Origin: Lachnospiraceae bacterium | GTDB taxonomy: Bacteria; Bacillota; Clostridia; Lachnospirales; Lachnospiraceae | Assembly: GCA_022768465.1 (NCBI GenBank) | Contig: JALELZ010000033.1 | Coordinates: 35,438-99,437, forward strand | DNA: 64,000 bases | Direction of reading: 5' to 3' | Shown: piece by piece, positions 38,098 to 46,872 of the stretch | Layout: each line of letters begins with the position of its first letter | Numbering within the stretch: position 1 is the first letter of the stretch | Position numbers and translations under genes: made by a program | The notes under the pieces: model-generated | What the model was told of the DNA's origin: nothing | The model's database searches: none | The model's input: only the letters and a program-made list of their open reading frames with translations

Positions 38098-39450
38098 TTA
38101 TTTTATCACCGCGCTGTCGGCTCCGGATATCACTATATGGCTCTTGTAAAATGCACTTAAAGCATCTGCCATATAGCCGATGTCATAGCATCCGGCAGTT
38201 TCAAAGCTTGAATGCATAGCAAGCTGAGGAAGTCCGATATCAGCAGCATGCATACTGACTTCAATATTAGAAAGGTTGCCGAGGGTAGAGCCTCCTGCAA
38301 CGTCACTTCTGTTAGCGTATGACTGAACAGGAATACCGCTCCTATGGCAGATTTCTTTGATTATCGCTCTGCTGAAAGCATCTGTCGTGTACTTCTGACT
38401 TGCATTTTCCTTTATGACGATTCCCTTATTAAGGTATACAGCATTGTCAGAATCAGTTTTTTCCGGATGATTCGGATGAACTGCATGAGCATTGTCGCAG
38501 CTAAGCATATATGATGCTGCAGCAGCTCTTATAAAGCCTTCATCATCTCTTCCTAATCCCTTATTAATTCTCTTAAGTGTATCAGCAAGGAATGTGGACA
38601 TTGCTCCCTGCTTGGTGTTTGAACCAACCTCTTCGTTATCAAAGCAGCAGCAAACATTTACAGTACTGTTATTTGATGTATTAGCAAGTGCAATAGCTGA
38701 AATAAATGCGCATTCAAGATCATCAAGTCTCGGTGATGATATAAACTGATGACCCACACCCCAAATTACCGGATCTTGCCTATTTACAAGGTTAAGATCC
38801 TTTCCGAGAATATCTTCCGGTTTTATACCCAAGGCAGCAGCAATTATGTCTGCAAGTGTACCGCTTTTACAGCCCGATGCTGACATAAGCGGCAGCAGGT
38901 CGATCTGTTTATTGAACTTATAGCCGTTATTTGCATCCTTATTAAGATGAATAGCCATGCTCGGAATAATAAGCATATCCTCGTCAATATATATAAGACG
39001 TGACTTTATGCCTCCGTTTTCTCTTACCAGCACTCTTCCGGCTATGCTTAAAGGTCTGTCAAACCAGGTATTTTCGATCATGCCGCCGTATCCCTCAACA
39101 TTAAGTCTGAGATAATCTGCCGGGCCTTCGACCTCAGGCACATCCTTTAATTTAAATGTCGGTGAATCACCATGCGATGCACATATCTGAAAATGCAGAT
39201 CATCAGCGGCTTCCTTTCCTACGCTGAATGCAATAATGCTGGAGTTATTTCTTTTTGTATAGTATTTTCCACCCGGCACAAGACGCCATACCTCATTTTC
39301 AGGCAAATACTCAAATCCGCAGGAAGTATAATAGCGGCTAAGCGTTTCTGTGGTATGAAAAACACTTGGGCTTGCTTTAATAAATCCCAGTAAAATCTCT
39401 GCATTTTTAACTGTCTTACTATAATCCATGACTTTATTATCAGTACTCAT
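38098..39450 (-). CDS. M18 family aminopeptidase
   Basis: 450-residue zinc aminopeptidase of the aspartyl aminopeptidase family, cytosolic, removing N-terminal acidic (or other) residues from peptides. The metal-site segments are present in order: ICASHGDSPTF near 90, SPRLDDLECAFIS near 235, CFDNEEVGS near 270, SCDNAHAVHPNHPEKTD near 320 and AMHSSFETAG near 420. Full length with the family's dimerisation domain in the middle. ATG at 39450 after AGAGGTTTAGT. It lies downstream of the liv terminator and ends at a terminator shared with gntR, so it is probably a single-gene unit. Confidence 0.92.
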   Translation of the reverse strand: MSTDNKVMDYSKTVKNAEILLGFIKASPSVFHTTETLSRYYTSCGFEYLPENEVWRLVPGGKYYTKRNNSSIIAFSVGKEAADDLHFQICASHGDSPTFKLKDVPEVEGPADYLRLNVEGYGGMIENTWFDRPLSIAGRVLVRENGGIKSRLIYIDEDMLIIPSMAIHLNKDANNGYKFNKQIDLLPLMSASGCKSGTLADIIAAALGIKPEDILGKDLNLVNRQDPVIWGVGHQFISSPRLDDLECAFISAIALANTSNNSTVNVCCCFDNEEVGSNTKQGAMSTFLADTLKRINKGLGRDDEGFIRAAAASYMLSCDNAHAVHPNHPEKTDSDNAVYLNKGIVIKENASQKYTTDAFSRAIIKEICHRSGIPVQSYANRSDVAGGSTLGNLSNIEVSMHAADIGLPQLAMHSSFETAGCYDIGYMADALSAFYKSHIVISGADSAVIK

Positions 39451-39485
39451 ACTAAACCTCTGCTCTAAAGATTTTCAAATTAAAA

Positions 39486-39542
39486 ACCTGTACAAAATAT
39501 ATTTTAACGCAAATCATGCGCAAAAACACTATTTGTACAGGT
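39486..39542 (-). terminator. Terminator of the liv operon with a large structured loop
   Basis: An 11-base perfect stem (ACCTGTACAAA 39486-39496 with TTTGTACAGGT 39532-39542) encloses 35 bases that hold a smaller TGCG/CGCA hairpin, followed by TTTTTAATTT on the minus strand. It lies 72 bases after the livF stop. A promoter for the downstream aminopeptidase could sit inside it. Confidence 0.7.
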
Positions 39543-39613
39543 ATCATATATGATTTTAAATAAAAGATATTTCTTGCTGCAAATACTATTTTTCGCAATA
39601 AAGCAGCTTATAT

Positions 39614-40330
39614 TTATTCTGAAAGATATGCAGCCTTTACCTGCGGATCTGTCATAAGTTTCTTGGCATCGCCTTCAAGAACGATTTTTCCGGTCTCTAA
39701 GACATACGCTCTGTTTGCAACACTGAGAGCTTTATTTGCATTCTGCTCAACAAGAAGAACCGTAACACCGTCCTCATTAATTTTCTTTATAATGTCAAAA
39801 ATCTCATTAACATAAATAGGTGATAGACCCATTGACGGCTCATCCATAAGGATCATCTTAGGCTTCGACATAAGAGCTCGTCCCATTGCAAGCATCTGCT
39901 GCTCTCCACCTGAAAGTGTTCCTGCAGGCTGATCAAGTCGCTCCTTAAGACGAGGGAATCTTGTGTAGATCACCTCGAGATCTTTGTTCAGCTCTGCTTG
40001 GCTGTCCTTTCTGGTAAATGCTCCGAGCATAAGGTTCTGATAAACTGTCAGATCAGCAAAAACTCTTCTTCCTTCAGGAACATGCGCAAGTCCTCGGCCT
40101 ACCAGCTTACAGCCCGGTGTCTGAGTAATGTTATCACCGTTATATATAACCTCTCCGCTTCTTGCTTTTATAAGTCCTGTAATTGTCTGAAGAGTAGTTG
40201 TTTTACCCGCTCCGTTAGCTCCTATAAGTGTAACTATTTCTCCTTCACCTACGGTAAAGGAAATGTCCTTTATAGCGTGGATAACGCCGTAGAATACATT
40301 CAGATCTTTTACTTCAAGTATATTTCCCAT
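39614..40330 (-). CDS. livF: Branched-chain amino-acid ABC transporter ATP-binding protein LivF
   Basis: 238-residue nucleotide-binding subunit. Walker A GANGAGKTT (37-45), signature LSGGEQQMLAMGRAL and Walker B KMILMDEPSMGLSP, where the SMGLSP ending is characteristic of LivF. Hydrolyses ATP for import of branched-chain amino acids or related compounds. Last gene of a five-gene set livK-livH-livM-livG-livF, with 12 bases between livG and livF. Confidence 0.93.
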   Translation of the reverse strand: MGNILEVKDLNVFYGVIHAIKDISFTVGEGEIVTLIGANGAGKTTTLQTITGLIKARSGEVIYNGDNITQTPGCKLVGRGLAHVPEGRRVFADLTVYQNLMLGAFTRKDSQAELNKDLEVIYTRFPRLKERLDQPAGTLSGGEQQMLAMGRALMSKPKMILMDEPSMGLSPIYVNEIFDIIKKINEDGVTVLLVEQNANKALSVANRAYVLETGKIVLEGDAKKLMTDPQVKAAYLSE

Positions 40331-40342
40331 TGCGTTCTCCTT

Positions 40343-41119
40343 TTAATCTCCGAGATATGCCTTAATAACATCAGGATTATTAAGAACAGTCTTGGTCTCT
40401 CCTTCGGCAAGCATCTGGCCAAAGTTGAGAACTGTAAGTCTATCACAGATTCCGCTTACAAGCTTCATATCGTGTTCTATCAAAAGCACAGTCATGTCAA
40501 ACTTATCTCTTACAAAGCGTATGGTATCCATAAGCTCCTGAGTTTCCTGCGGGTTCATTCCGGCTGCCGGTTCATCCAGAAGAAGGAGCTTCGGATCTGT
40601 GGCAAGTGCACGTGCAATCTCCAGCTTTCTTTGTTTTCCGTAAGGAAGCTGGCTTGCCTTAAACTCTGCAGACTCATCAAGTTCAAAAACCTTTAAGAGC
40701 TCATGAGCCTTATCTGTCATTTCCTTCTCTACGCGTCTGTACCTGCCAAGATGCGTAACACCTTCAAACAAGCTGTATTCGTGATGCTGATGCAGACCAA
40801 CTTTAACATTGTCAATAACGCTGAGATTGCTGAAAAGCCTAATGTTCTGGAAGGTGCGGGCAATACCTGATCTGTTGATTTCTATAGTTTTTTTACCTGT
40901 TAATGCATCGCCGTCAAGAATGATCCTTCCGGTATCAGGCTTATAAACACCTGTAAGCAAATTGAACACTGTAGTCTTTCCGGCACCGTTAGGGCCGATA
41001 AGACCATAAAGCTCATTCTTCTTTATTTTAATGCTGAAATTATTAACAGCCTTAAGTCCTCCGAACGATATACTTATGCCCTCTACGTCAAGGAGAACTT
41101 TTTCATTTGTATCAGCCAT
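40343..41119 (-). CDS. livG: Branched-chain amino-acid ABC transporter ATP-binding protein LivG
   Basis: 258-residue nucleotide-binding subunit. GPNGAGKTTVFNLLTGVYKPD holds Walker A; GIARTFQNIRLFSNLSVIDNV is the LivG-type Q-loop region; LLLLDEPAAGMNPQE is the Walker B with the AAGMNP typical of LivG. Pairs with LivF in the transporter. The start is 2 bases after the livM stop. Confidence 0.93.
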   Translation of the reverse strand: MADTNEKVLLDVEGISISFGGLKAVNNFSIKIKKNELYGLIGPNGAGKTTVFNLLTGVYKPDTGRIILDGDALTGKKTIEINRSGIARTFQNIRLFSNLSVIDNVKVGLHQHHEYSLFEGVTHLGRYRRVEKEMTDKAHELLKVFELDESAEFKASQLPYGKQRKLEIARALATDPKLLLLDEPAAGMNPQETQELMDTIRFVRDKFDMTVLLIEHDMKLVSGICDRLTVLNFGQMLAEGETKTVLNNPDVIKAYLGD

Positions 41120-41121
41120 GG

Positions 41122-42192
41122 TTATACCTCCCCTCCGTCTGCATTTTTCTTATCCTTTTTGAAATACTTCTCTGCCATGACCTTTCTCCATTCAACTACC
41201 TTAGGAGCAGAGTTGATGATCATCATAACGATAAGTACAATTGCATAGATAAGCATTCTGTAATCGCTTAAGAATCTAAGCTTTTCAGGAAGTATGGTTA
41301 ATACTACTGCAGCGATCATTGAACCTCTGATATTGCCGATGCCTCCCAAAACAACAAATACAAGAATCATTATGGACTGGTTATATCCAAAGTTCTTGGA
41401 TGTAGCCTGAAGGTTTGCAAGATTATGGCTGTAAAGAACGCCTGCCACGCCTGCAAGAGCTGCAGAAATAACAAATGCCGTAAGCTTATATTTTGAAACA
41501 GACAGGCCTACAGATTCTGCGGCAATTCGGTTATCACGAATAGACATGATAGCACGACCATGTCTGGAATTTATAAGGTTAATTACTATAAACAATGTTA
41601 TAAGAAGCAATATTATGCCGAATGTAAATGTCGAATTTCTAGGCAGACTTCCGATTCCCTGTGCACCTTTGATAATGACCTCTCCGCCATCCTCAAGTCC
41701 AAGGCTCTTAACATCCTTAAGAGACACATGAAGTCCGTTTGAATCAACTCCAAGATAAACTGCATTAATAACATTTTTAATAATCTCTCCGAATGCGAGT
41801 GTTACTATTGCAAGATAGTCCCCTCTCAAACGAAGAACAGGAATTCCAATGAGGAATCCGAATATTGCTGCAAATACAGCACCGATTATAACTGCAACAA
41901 TAAGCTCAACCATGCCTGGAAGATTTGCTCCGAGAGTACGTGCAAATACAGCAGAAACAAATGCACCGACACACATGAAGCCTGCATGTCCGAGGCTGAG
42001 TTCACCGGAAATACCTACAACGAGGTTAAGTGATACTGCAAGTATCATGTAGTAGCAAAGCGGAACCAGCAGTCCCTTCATAAGAGAACTGAGCATCCCT
42101 CCCTTAAGCATAGCCTCCATAACAGCATAGAATGCTAATACAAGACCCAGAGTTATAATATTTGACCTGAAGGTTTTTGATGTTGTATTCAT
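41122..42192 (-). CDS. livM: Branched-chain amino-acid ABC transporter permease LivM
   Basis: 356-residue membrane subunit with about ten helices. LVVGISGELSLGHAGFMCVGAF is the conserved LivM/LivH signature, and the EAA-like loop RDNRIAAESVGLSVSKYKLTAFVISAALAGVAGVLYSHN contacts the ATPase. A Lys/Asp-rich short tail ends the protein. ATG at 42192 after GGGAGGTAAAAA. Part of the liv set. Confidence 0.92.
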   Translation of the reverse strand: MNTTSKTFRSNIITLGLVLAFYAVMEAMLKGGMLSSLMKGLLVPLCYYMILAVSLNLVVGISGELSLGHAGFMCVGAFVSAVFARTLGANLPGMVELIVAVIIGAVFAAIFGFLIGIPVLRLRGDYLAIVTLAFGEIIKNVINAVYLGVDSNGLHVSLKDVKSLGLEDGGEVIIKGAQGIGSLPRNSTFTFGIILLLITLFIVINLINSRHGRAIMSIRDNRIAAESVGLSVSKYKLTAFVISAALAGVAGVLYSHNLANLQATSKNFGYNQSIMILVFVVLGGIGNIRGSMIAAVVLTILPEKLRFLSDYRMLIYAIVLIVMMIINSAPKVVEWRKVMAEKYFKKDKKNADGGEV

Positions 42193-42205
42193 TTTTTACC
42201 TCCCG

Positions 42206-43090
42206 TCATACTTTTTCCTGAATCTTCTTGCCCATAAGTCCTGTAGGCTTAACAAGAAGAATGATTATAAGAAGAGCAAAAACAATAGCATCTGAAAGCT
42301 GAGAGCTTATATATGCCTTTGAAAGGTTTTCTACAACTCCCATTACCATGCCGCCGATCATAGCTCCCGGTATTGATCCGATTCCTCCGAATACGGCTGC
42401 TGTAAATGCCTTAATACCAGGCATGGCACCTGTCTGAGAGGAAAGCACCGGATATGTAGAGCAAAGAAGCACACCTGCTACACCTGCAAGAGCGGAACCA
42501 ATAGCGAAGGTAAGTGCAATAGTCTTATTAACATCAATTCCCATAAGAGTAGCAGCTCCGGTATCCTCAGATACAGCAAGCATGGCCTGTCCTGCCTTGG
42601 TCTTATTTATAAATAATGTTAAAAGCACGATAACGATTATTGATGCAGCTATTGAAACAATAGTTACTCCGGAGATTATGACCTCTCCGTTCATAATTGT
42701 TACCGAAGGAATATTTACAAGTGATGTAAATGTCTTGGAATCAGCACCGAATAAAAGCAGTGCCGAGTTCTGAAGAAAATAGCTGACACCGATAGCTGTA
42801 ATAAGAACGCTCAGCGATGATGCCCCTCTAAGCGGCTTATATGCTATCCTTTCGATAAGGACGCCAAGAATAGTACATCCTGCGACAGACGCAAGAATAG
42901 CGACGACCGGAGGAAGTCCCATATTTGTAAATACTATGAAAGCTATATATGCTCCCACCATGATAATATCACCATGCGCAAAGTTAAGCATCTTTGCGAT
43001 TCCGTATACCATTGTGTAGCCAAGCGCAATGATCGCATATACCGATCCTAAGCTTATGCCGCTTATGAGATAGCTCAGAAAACTTGACAT
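42206..43090 (-). CDS. livH: Branched-chain amino-acid ABC transporter permease LivH
   Basis: 294-residue membrane subunit. GSVYAIIALGYTMVYGIAKMLNFAHGDIIMVGAY is the family signature at the N-terminus, and the C-terminal half has AVFGGIGSIPGAMIGGMVMGVVE. Forms a heterodimeric channel with LivM. The ATG at 43090 follows AAGGAGCGAACT. First gene after the hairpin that follows livK. Confidence 0.92.
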   Translation of the reverse strand: MSSFLSYLISGISLGSVYAIIALGYTMVYGIAKMLNFAHGDIIMVGAYIAFIVFTNMGLPPVVAILASVAGCTILGVLIERIAYKPLRGASSLSVLITAIGVSYFLQNSALLLFGADSKTFTSLVNIPSVTIMNGEVIISGVTIVSIAASIIVIVLLTLFINKTKAGQAMLAVSEDTGAATLMGIDVNKTIALTFAIGSALAGVAGVLLCSTYPVLSSQTGAMPGIKAFTAAVFGGIGSIPGAMIGGMVMGVVENLSKAYISSQLSDAIVFALLIIILLVKPTGLMGKKIQEKV

Positions 43091-43170
43091 AGTTCGCTCC
43101 TTACCTTTTTTATAAATTTATAAGACTTATTATGTGAAATGCCCTCATCCACACTGCAAATATACATTAA

Positions 43171-43196
43171 GGCTGCATTATATTTCAAATGCAGCC
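43171..43196 (-). terminator. Attenuating terminator between livK and livH
   Basis: GGCTGCATT (43171-43179) with AATGCAGCC (43188-43196) and an eight-base loop, followed on the minus strand by TTAATGTATATTTG. The weak U-tract suits partial termination, giving excess binding protein over permease. Confidence 0.7.
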
Positions 43197-43247
43197 TCCA
43201 ATCCGCTATTTCTAACGGTTTTGATCAACTAATATAACAATTATTTA

Positions 43248-44468
43248 TCAGTCAGCAAGTACGTATGCTCCGTCCTTGATAACAACAGCCTTAGGTGCCT
43301 TATCAGGCTCACCGTTTTCATCAAACTTGATTGACTCACCTGTAAGTCCGTCAAACTCGATCTCACCCATTGCAGGCTCCATAGCATCGCAGATATCGCT
43401 GATGCTCATATCAGGAGTGATGTTTGCTTTTTCTGCTGCATACTTGATAGCATATACGCAGTCGTATGCATCTGCAGCGAACTGAATAGGTGTCTCGCCG
43501 TACTTATCCTTGTATGTATTTACAAAGTTAACTGTAAGCTCATCCTCTGCATCTGCTGAGAAAGGAGTAAGAAGCATCAGTCCCTCAGCAAGTGACTTAT
43601 CAAAGTTATCAAGGTTGAGGATACCGTCCATACCGTCACATCCGAAGAAGATCGGTGAATAGTTAAGCTCCTTTGACTGCTGAAGTACTAAAGCTGCCTC
43701 TGTGTAATAGAATGGAAGGAATACAAGCTCTGCTCCGGCATCCTTCATCTTCTGAATCTGTGTCTTGAAATCTGTCTTTGAATCAGCTGTAAATGCCTCT
43801 GCTGCGACGATCTCAATTCCATAGTTTGAAGCTTCTGCATCAAATGACTCATAGATACCCTGTGAATAAGGATCTGAGCTGTCATAGATAACACCAACCT
43901 TAGTAGCAAGCTCGTGCTCACCGATGTACTGTGCTGACTTTGCACCCTGTGCAGGATCTGAGAAGCACATACGGAAAACGTTAGGGTTAACTGTGATATC
44001 AGCTGTTGTTCCTGAAGGTGTGATCTGGAACATGTTATCATCAGCTGTTTCCTGAACTACTGAGAGGCAAGGGCCTGATGTAACAGTACCAACCATCATC
44101 TGAAGGCCTTCATCCTTAAGTGTATTGTAAGCATTAAGAGCCTTTTCTGCATCATGCTCATCATCCTCAAATACCCACTTGATCTGATGTCCGTTAATAC
44201 CGCCGGCTGCATTGATCTCATCGACTGCGATCTGTCCGCCGTTCTTAACTGCGATACCGTAAATAGCTGCGCCGCCTGTTAAAGGACCTGATCCACCGAT
44301 GACGAACTCACCGTCAGCTGATGCTTCTGATGCCTCTGATTCCTCAGCAGCCTCTGTCTGCTCTGAAGACTCCTTGGCAGCTTCTGTAGATGTACCTGAT
44401 GAGCTGCCGCATGCTGCAAGTGATGCAGTCATAGCAGCTGCAAGTGCAATACTTAAAAACTTTTTCAT
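43248..44468 (-). CDS. livK: Branched-chain amino-acid-binding lipoprotein (LivK/LivJ type)
   Basis: 406 residues. Signal peptide MKKFLSIALAAAMTASLAAC with a lipobox (LAAC, Cys20), then a Ser/Glu/Ala-rich linker (about 21-52). The periplasmic-binding-protein type I fold follows, with GPLTGGAAIYGIAVKNGGQIAVDEINAAGGINGHQIKWVFEDDEHDAEKA, the classic LivJ/K opening. Captures leucine, isoleucine, valine or a related ligand. First gene of the liv set, with a strong promoter at 44551-44579. Confidence 0.93.
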   Translation of the reverse strand: MKKFLSIALAAAMTASLAACGSSSGTSTEAAKESSEQTEAAEESEASEASADGEFVIGGSGPLTGGAAIYGIAVKNGGQIAVDEINAAGGINGHQIKWVFEDDEHDAEKALNAYNTLKDEGLQMMVGTVTSGPCLSVVQETADDNMFQITPSGTTADITVNPNVFRMCFSDPAQGAKSAQYIGEHELATKVGVIYDSSDPYSQGIYESFDAEASNYGIEIVAAEAFTADSKTDFKTQIQKMKDAGAELVFLPFYYTEAALVLQQSKELNYSPIFFGCDGMDGILNLDNFDKSLAEGLMLLTPFSADAEDELTVNFVNTYKDKYGETPIQFAADAYDCVYAIKYAAEKANITPDMSISDICDAMEPAMGEIEFDGLTGESIKFDENGEPDKAPKAVVIKDGAYVLAD

Positions 44469-44521
44469 ATGCTTCCTCCCTTTGAAAGCTCTATGCTTTC
44501 CTTTAATAATGCTTAAACAAA

Positions 44522-44543
44522 AATCGCTTTTACCCCTGCGATT
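44522..44543 (-). promoter_or_regulatory. Small hairpin in the livK leader
   Basis: AATCGC/GCGATT with a ten-base loop (AGGGGTAAAA), followed by TTTTGTTTAAG, just downstream of the promoter. Weak terminator or start of an attenuator; no leader peptide was recognised. Confidence 0.35.
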
Positions 44544-44550
44544 GTGTTAG

Positions 44551-44579
44551 ATTATATGTAGCTAAATTGTTTTATGCAA
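44551..44579 (-). promoter_or_regulatory. livK promoter
   Basis: TTGCAT (44574-44579), 17-base spacer, perfect TATAAT (44551-44556) on the minus strand. The livK ATG is about 75 bases from the expected start. Confidence 0.7.
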
Positions 44580-44594
44580 GCCATACAATAAGAA

Positions 44595-44624
44595 AAAGCG
44601 AATATTGTACAAAAAATTCGCTTT
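44595..44624 (-). terminator. plsY-der terminator
   Basis: AAAGCGAA (44595-44602) with TTCGCTTT (44617-44624) and TTCTTATTG after it on the minus strand. A second palindrome, ACCTATGC-GCATAGGT (44653-44668), reaches the plsY stop codon. Confidence 0.7.
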
Positions 44625-44667
44625 CGATAACCAATAGTTATGTCTGACTATTACCTATGCGCATAGG

Positions 44668-45333
44668 TTATGCTTTTTCTATCAATTTTATCTTATTTTC
44701 ATTTCCGTTCATAAGACGGACTATATTAGCTTTATGCCTGTAAATAGCTATTGCAGACATAATTCCTGAAATTATCAATATCTCAGGTGCATGAGCCGGA
44801 TCAAAGGTCTGAGGATAAATACTCCATCCCGGTGTTCTTCCGCTTACAACTGTAATTATATTAAATATGAAATAAAATATCGTCGCAAGCATTGATCCGA
44901 CAGAAACATATCCTGTAATTATTGCCGTACCGAATATAGTTACAAAATCTATAACAAATATTATCGGATCGGTAGTCAGTATTACTCCGCCGGATGTAGC
45001 TATGCCTTTGCCTCCGTTAAAGCCCAGCCATGGTGAGAAATCATGCCCAAGGACTGCGCCCAAGCCGGTATAAAGCGTTATAAGATATCTCATTCCTGAT
45101 ATTGAGCCAAACAATGCTGACATTACAATTATAGGAACTATAGATTTAAGCATATCGCAAACCATCGTTATAGCACCGTATTTTTTGCCCATACTGCGCA
45201 GAACATTGGTACTGCCGACATTGCCGCTTCCGGTGTGCTTAAGATCTATGCCCTTGGATCTGGCAAGCAGATATCCCGTAGGAATACTGCCGCACACAAA
45301 TCCAACCAAAAGACAGATAATACGAATACCCAT
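44668..45333 (-). CDS. plsY: Acyl-phosphate:glycerol-3-phosphate acyltransferase
   Basis: Membrane enzyme that acylates glycerol-3-phosphate with acyl phosphate, the first step of phospholipid synthesis in most Gram-positive bacteria. 221 residues with five or so helices. Motif 1 SGNVGSTNVLRSMGKKYGA (about 37-55), the FNGGKGIATSGG phosphate loop (about 105-116) and the later AIYRHKANIVRLMNGNENKI (motif 3, near 195-215) are all present. It follows der by 31 bases, a common Firmicute order (der-plsY). Confidence 0.95.
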   Translation of the reverse strand: MGIRIICLLVGFVCGSIPTGYLLARSKGIDLKHTGSGNVGSTNVLRSMGKKYGAITMVCDMLKSIVPIIVMSALFGSISGMRYLITLYTGLGAVLGHDFSPWLGFNGGKGIATSGGVILTTDPIIFVIDFVTIFGTAIITGYVSVGSMLATIFYFIFNIITVVSGRTPGWSIYPQTFDPAHAPEILIISGIMSAIAIYRHKANIVRLMNGNENKIKLIEKA

Positions 45334-45364
45334 CTGAAATTATTCTCCTTAGTATTAAAGCAGC

Positions 45365-46696
45365 TTACTGCTCAGATTTTTTACGTTCTCTTATAATAAA
45401 GTGAACCGGTGTTCCTACAAAGCCAAAAGCTTCTCTGAATCTGTTCTCTATATATCTGAGATATGAGAAATGGAAAAGTTCCTTATAATTAACAAATATA
45501 ACAAAGGTAGGCGGATTTACACTCACCTGTGTTGCATAGAACAGCTTAAGTCTCTTACCCTTATCCTGCGGCGGCTCATGCATAGCCGTAGCCTCTGTAA
45601 GGATCTCATTAAGAACACCGCTCTGTATACGAAGAGTCTGGCTCTGTCTTACCTTATCTATCTCATCATAGAGCTTAATAAGTCTCTGTCCGGTCTTTGC
45701 TGAAACAAACATTATGTCAGCATAGGACATAAATGCAAACTTCTGTTTGATTTCTTCCGTAAACTTATATATAGTCTTGTCGTCCTTTTCCTCGACGGCA
45801 TCCCATTTATTTACAAGAATGATAGCGCCCTTTCCTCTTTCATGAGCTATTCCGGCTATCTTTGTATCCTGCTCCGACACACCCTCTGATGCATCGATAA
45901 CAATAACGGCAATGTTGCATCGATCTACTGCGGCAACTGTTCTTATGATTGAATATCTCTCGATATCATCCTTTATCTTTGATTTTCTTCTGAGTCCGGC
46001 AGTATCGATAAATACATACTCCTCGCCGTTGTGGATGACCTTTGTATCGATAGCATCTCTTGTGGTGCCCGCAACATCAGATACAATAAGTCTGTTCTCT
46101 CCCAAAAGCTTATTAATTATAGATGACTTGCCGACATTAGGTCTTCCGATAACGGCAATTCGAGGTCTGTCATCCTCTTCCTCTTCAAGATCTCCTGAAG
46201 GGAAATTCTTTACAACCTCGTCAAGAAGCTCTCCTATGCCAAGTCTTCCTGCAGAAGAAACAGGTATCGGATCTCCCATACCAAGATTGTAGAATTCATA
46301 AACATCATTTACCTGCTTTTTGAAGCTGTCGACCTTATTGACACAAAGAACAACAGGCTTCTTACTGCGTCTTAACATATCGGCAACAGTGTAATCCGCA
46401 TCGGTAAGTCCGGTCCTGACATCAACCATGAAAATGATTACTTCTGCAGTTTCAACCGCGATCTGAGCCTGTTCTCTCATCTGCTTAATAATAACATCAT
46501 CTGATTCAGGCTCAATTCCTCCGGTATCAATAAGAGTAAATTTATAGTTCTGCCAGTCACAGTCAGCATATATTCTGTCTCTTGTAACTCCGGGTCTGTC
46601 TTCTATAATACTTATATTCTCTCCGCAAAGAGCATTAAAAAGCGTTGACTTGCCGACGTTAGGACGTCCGACTACCGCTACTATAGGCTTTTTCAT
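45365..46696 (-). CDS. der: GTPase Der (EngA), ribosome assembly
   Basis: Double GTPase needed for 50S subunit maturation. First G domain GRPNVGKSTLFNALCG (8-23) with DTGG; second G domain GRPNVGKSSIINKLLG with DTAGLRRKSKI; the C-terminal KH-like domain ends with HFIIRERKKSEQ. 443 residues, standard. The ATG at 46696 follows AGGAGAGAGATAG and is served by a promoter at 46738-46765. The upstream gap holds a divergent promoter for the PRPP synthetase. Confidence 0.96.
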   Translation of the reverse strand: MKKPIVAVVGRPNVGKSTLFNALCGENISIIEDRPGVTRDRIYADCDWQNYKFTLIDTGGIEPESDDVIIKQMREQAQIAVETAEVIIFMVDVRTGLTDADYTVADMLRRSKKPVVLCVNKVDSFKKQVNDVYEFYNLGMGDPIPVSSAGRLGIGELLDEVVKNFPSGDLEEEEDDRPRIAVIGRPNVGKSSIINKLLGENRLIVSDVAGTTRDAIDTKVIHNGEEYVFIDTAGLRRKSKIKDDIERYSIIRTVAAVDRCNIAVIVIDASEGVSEQDTKIAGIAHERGKGAIILVNKWDAVEEKDDKTIYKFTEEIKQKFAFMSYADIMFVSAKTGQRLIKLYDEIDKVRQSQTLRIQSGVLNEILTEATAMHEPPQDKGKRLKLFYATQVSVNPPTFVIFVNYKELFHFSYLRYIENRFREAFGFVGTPVHFIIRERKKSEQ

Positions 46697-46737
46697 CTAT
46701 CTCTCTCCTATTCGTTTAATCCCACTATAACTAATAT

Positions 46738-46765
46738 ATTCTATCATAAAAGAGCTTTTTTACAA
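46738..46765 (-). promoter_or_regulatory. der promoter
   Basis: Minus-strand TTGTAA (46760-46765), 16-base spacer, TAGAAT (46738-46743). For the divergent prs gene, TTGAAA-17-TAAACT (about 46807-46835) is a weaker candidate, with an ATGATA-aac-TATCAT palindrome on its -10. Confidence 0.5.
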
Positions 46766-46872
46766 CTGCATATAAATCAATACATAGTAAAAACAAAAGG
46801 AAAGATTGAAACTGCATGCCCCTGATGATAAACTATCATAAGCATTATAAATTTATCTGAAAGGAATATGAA

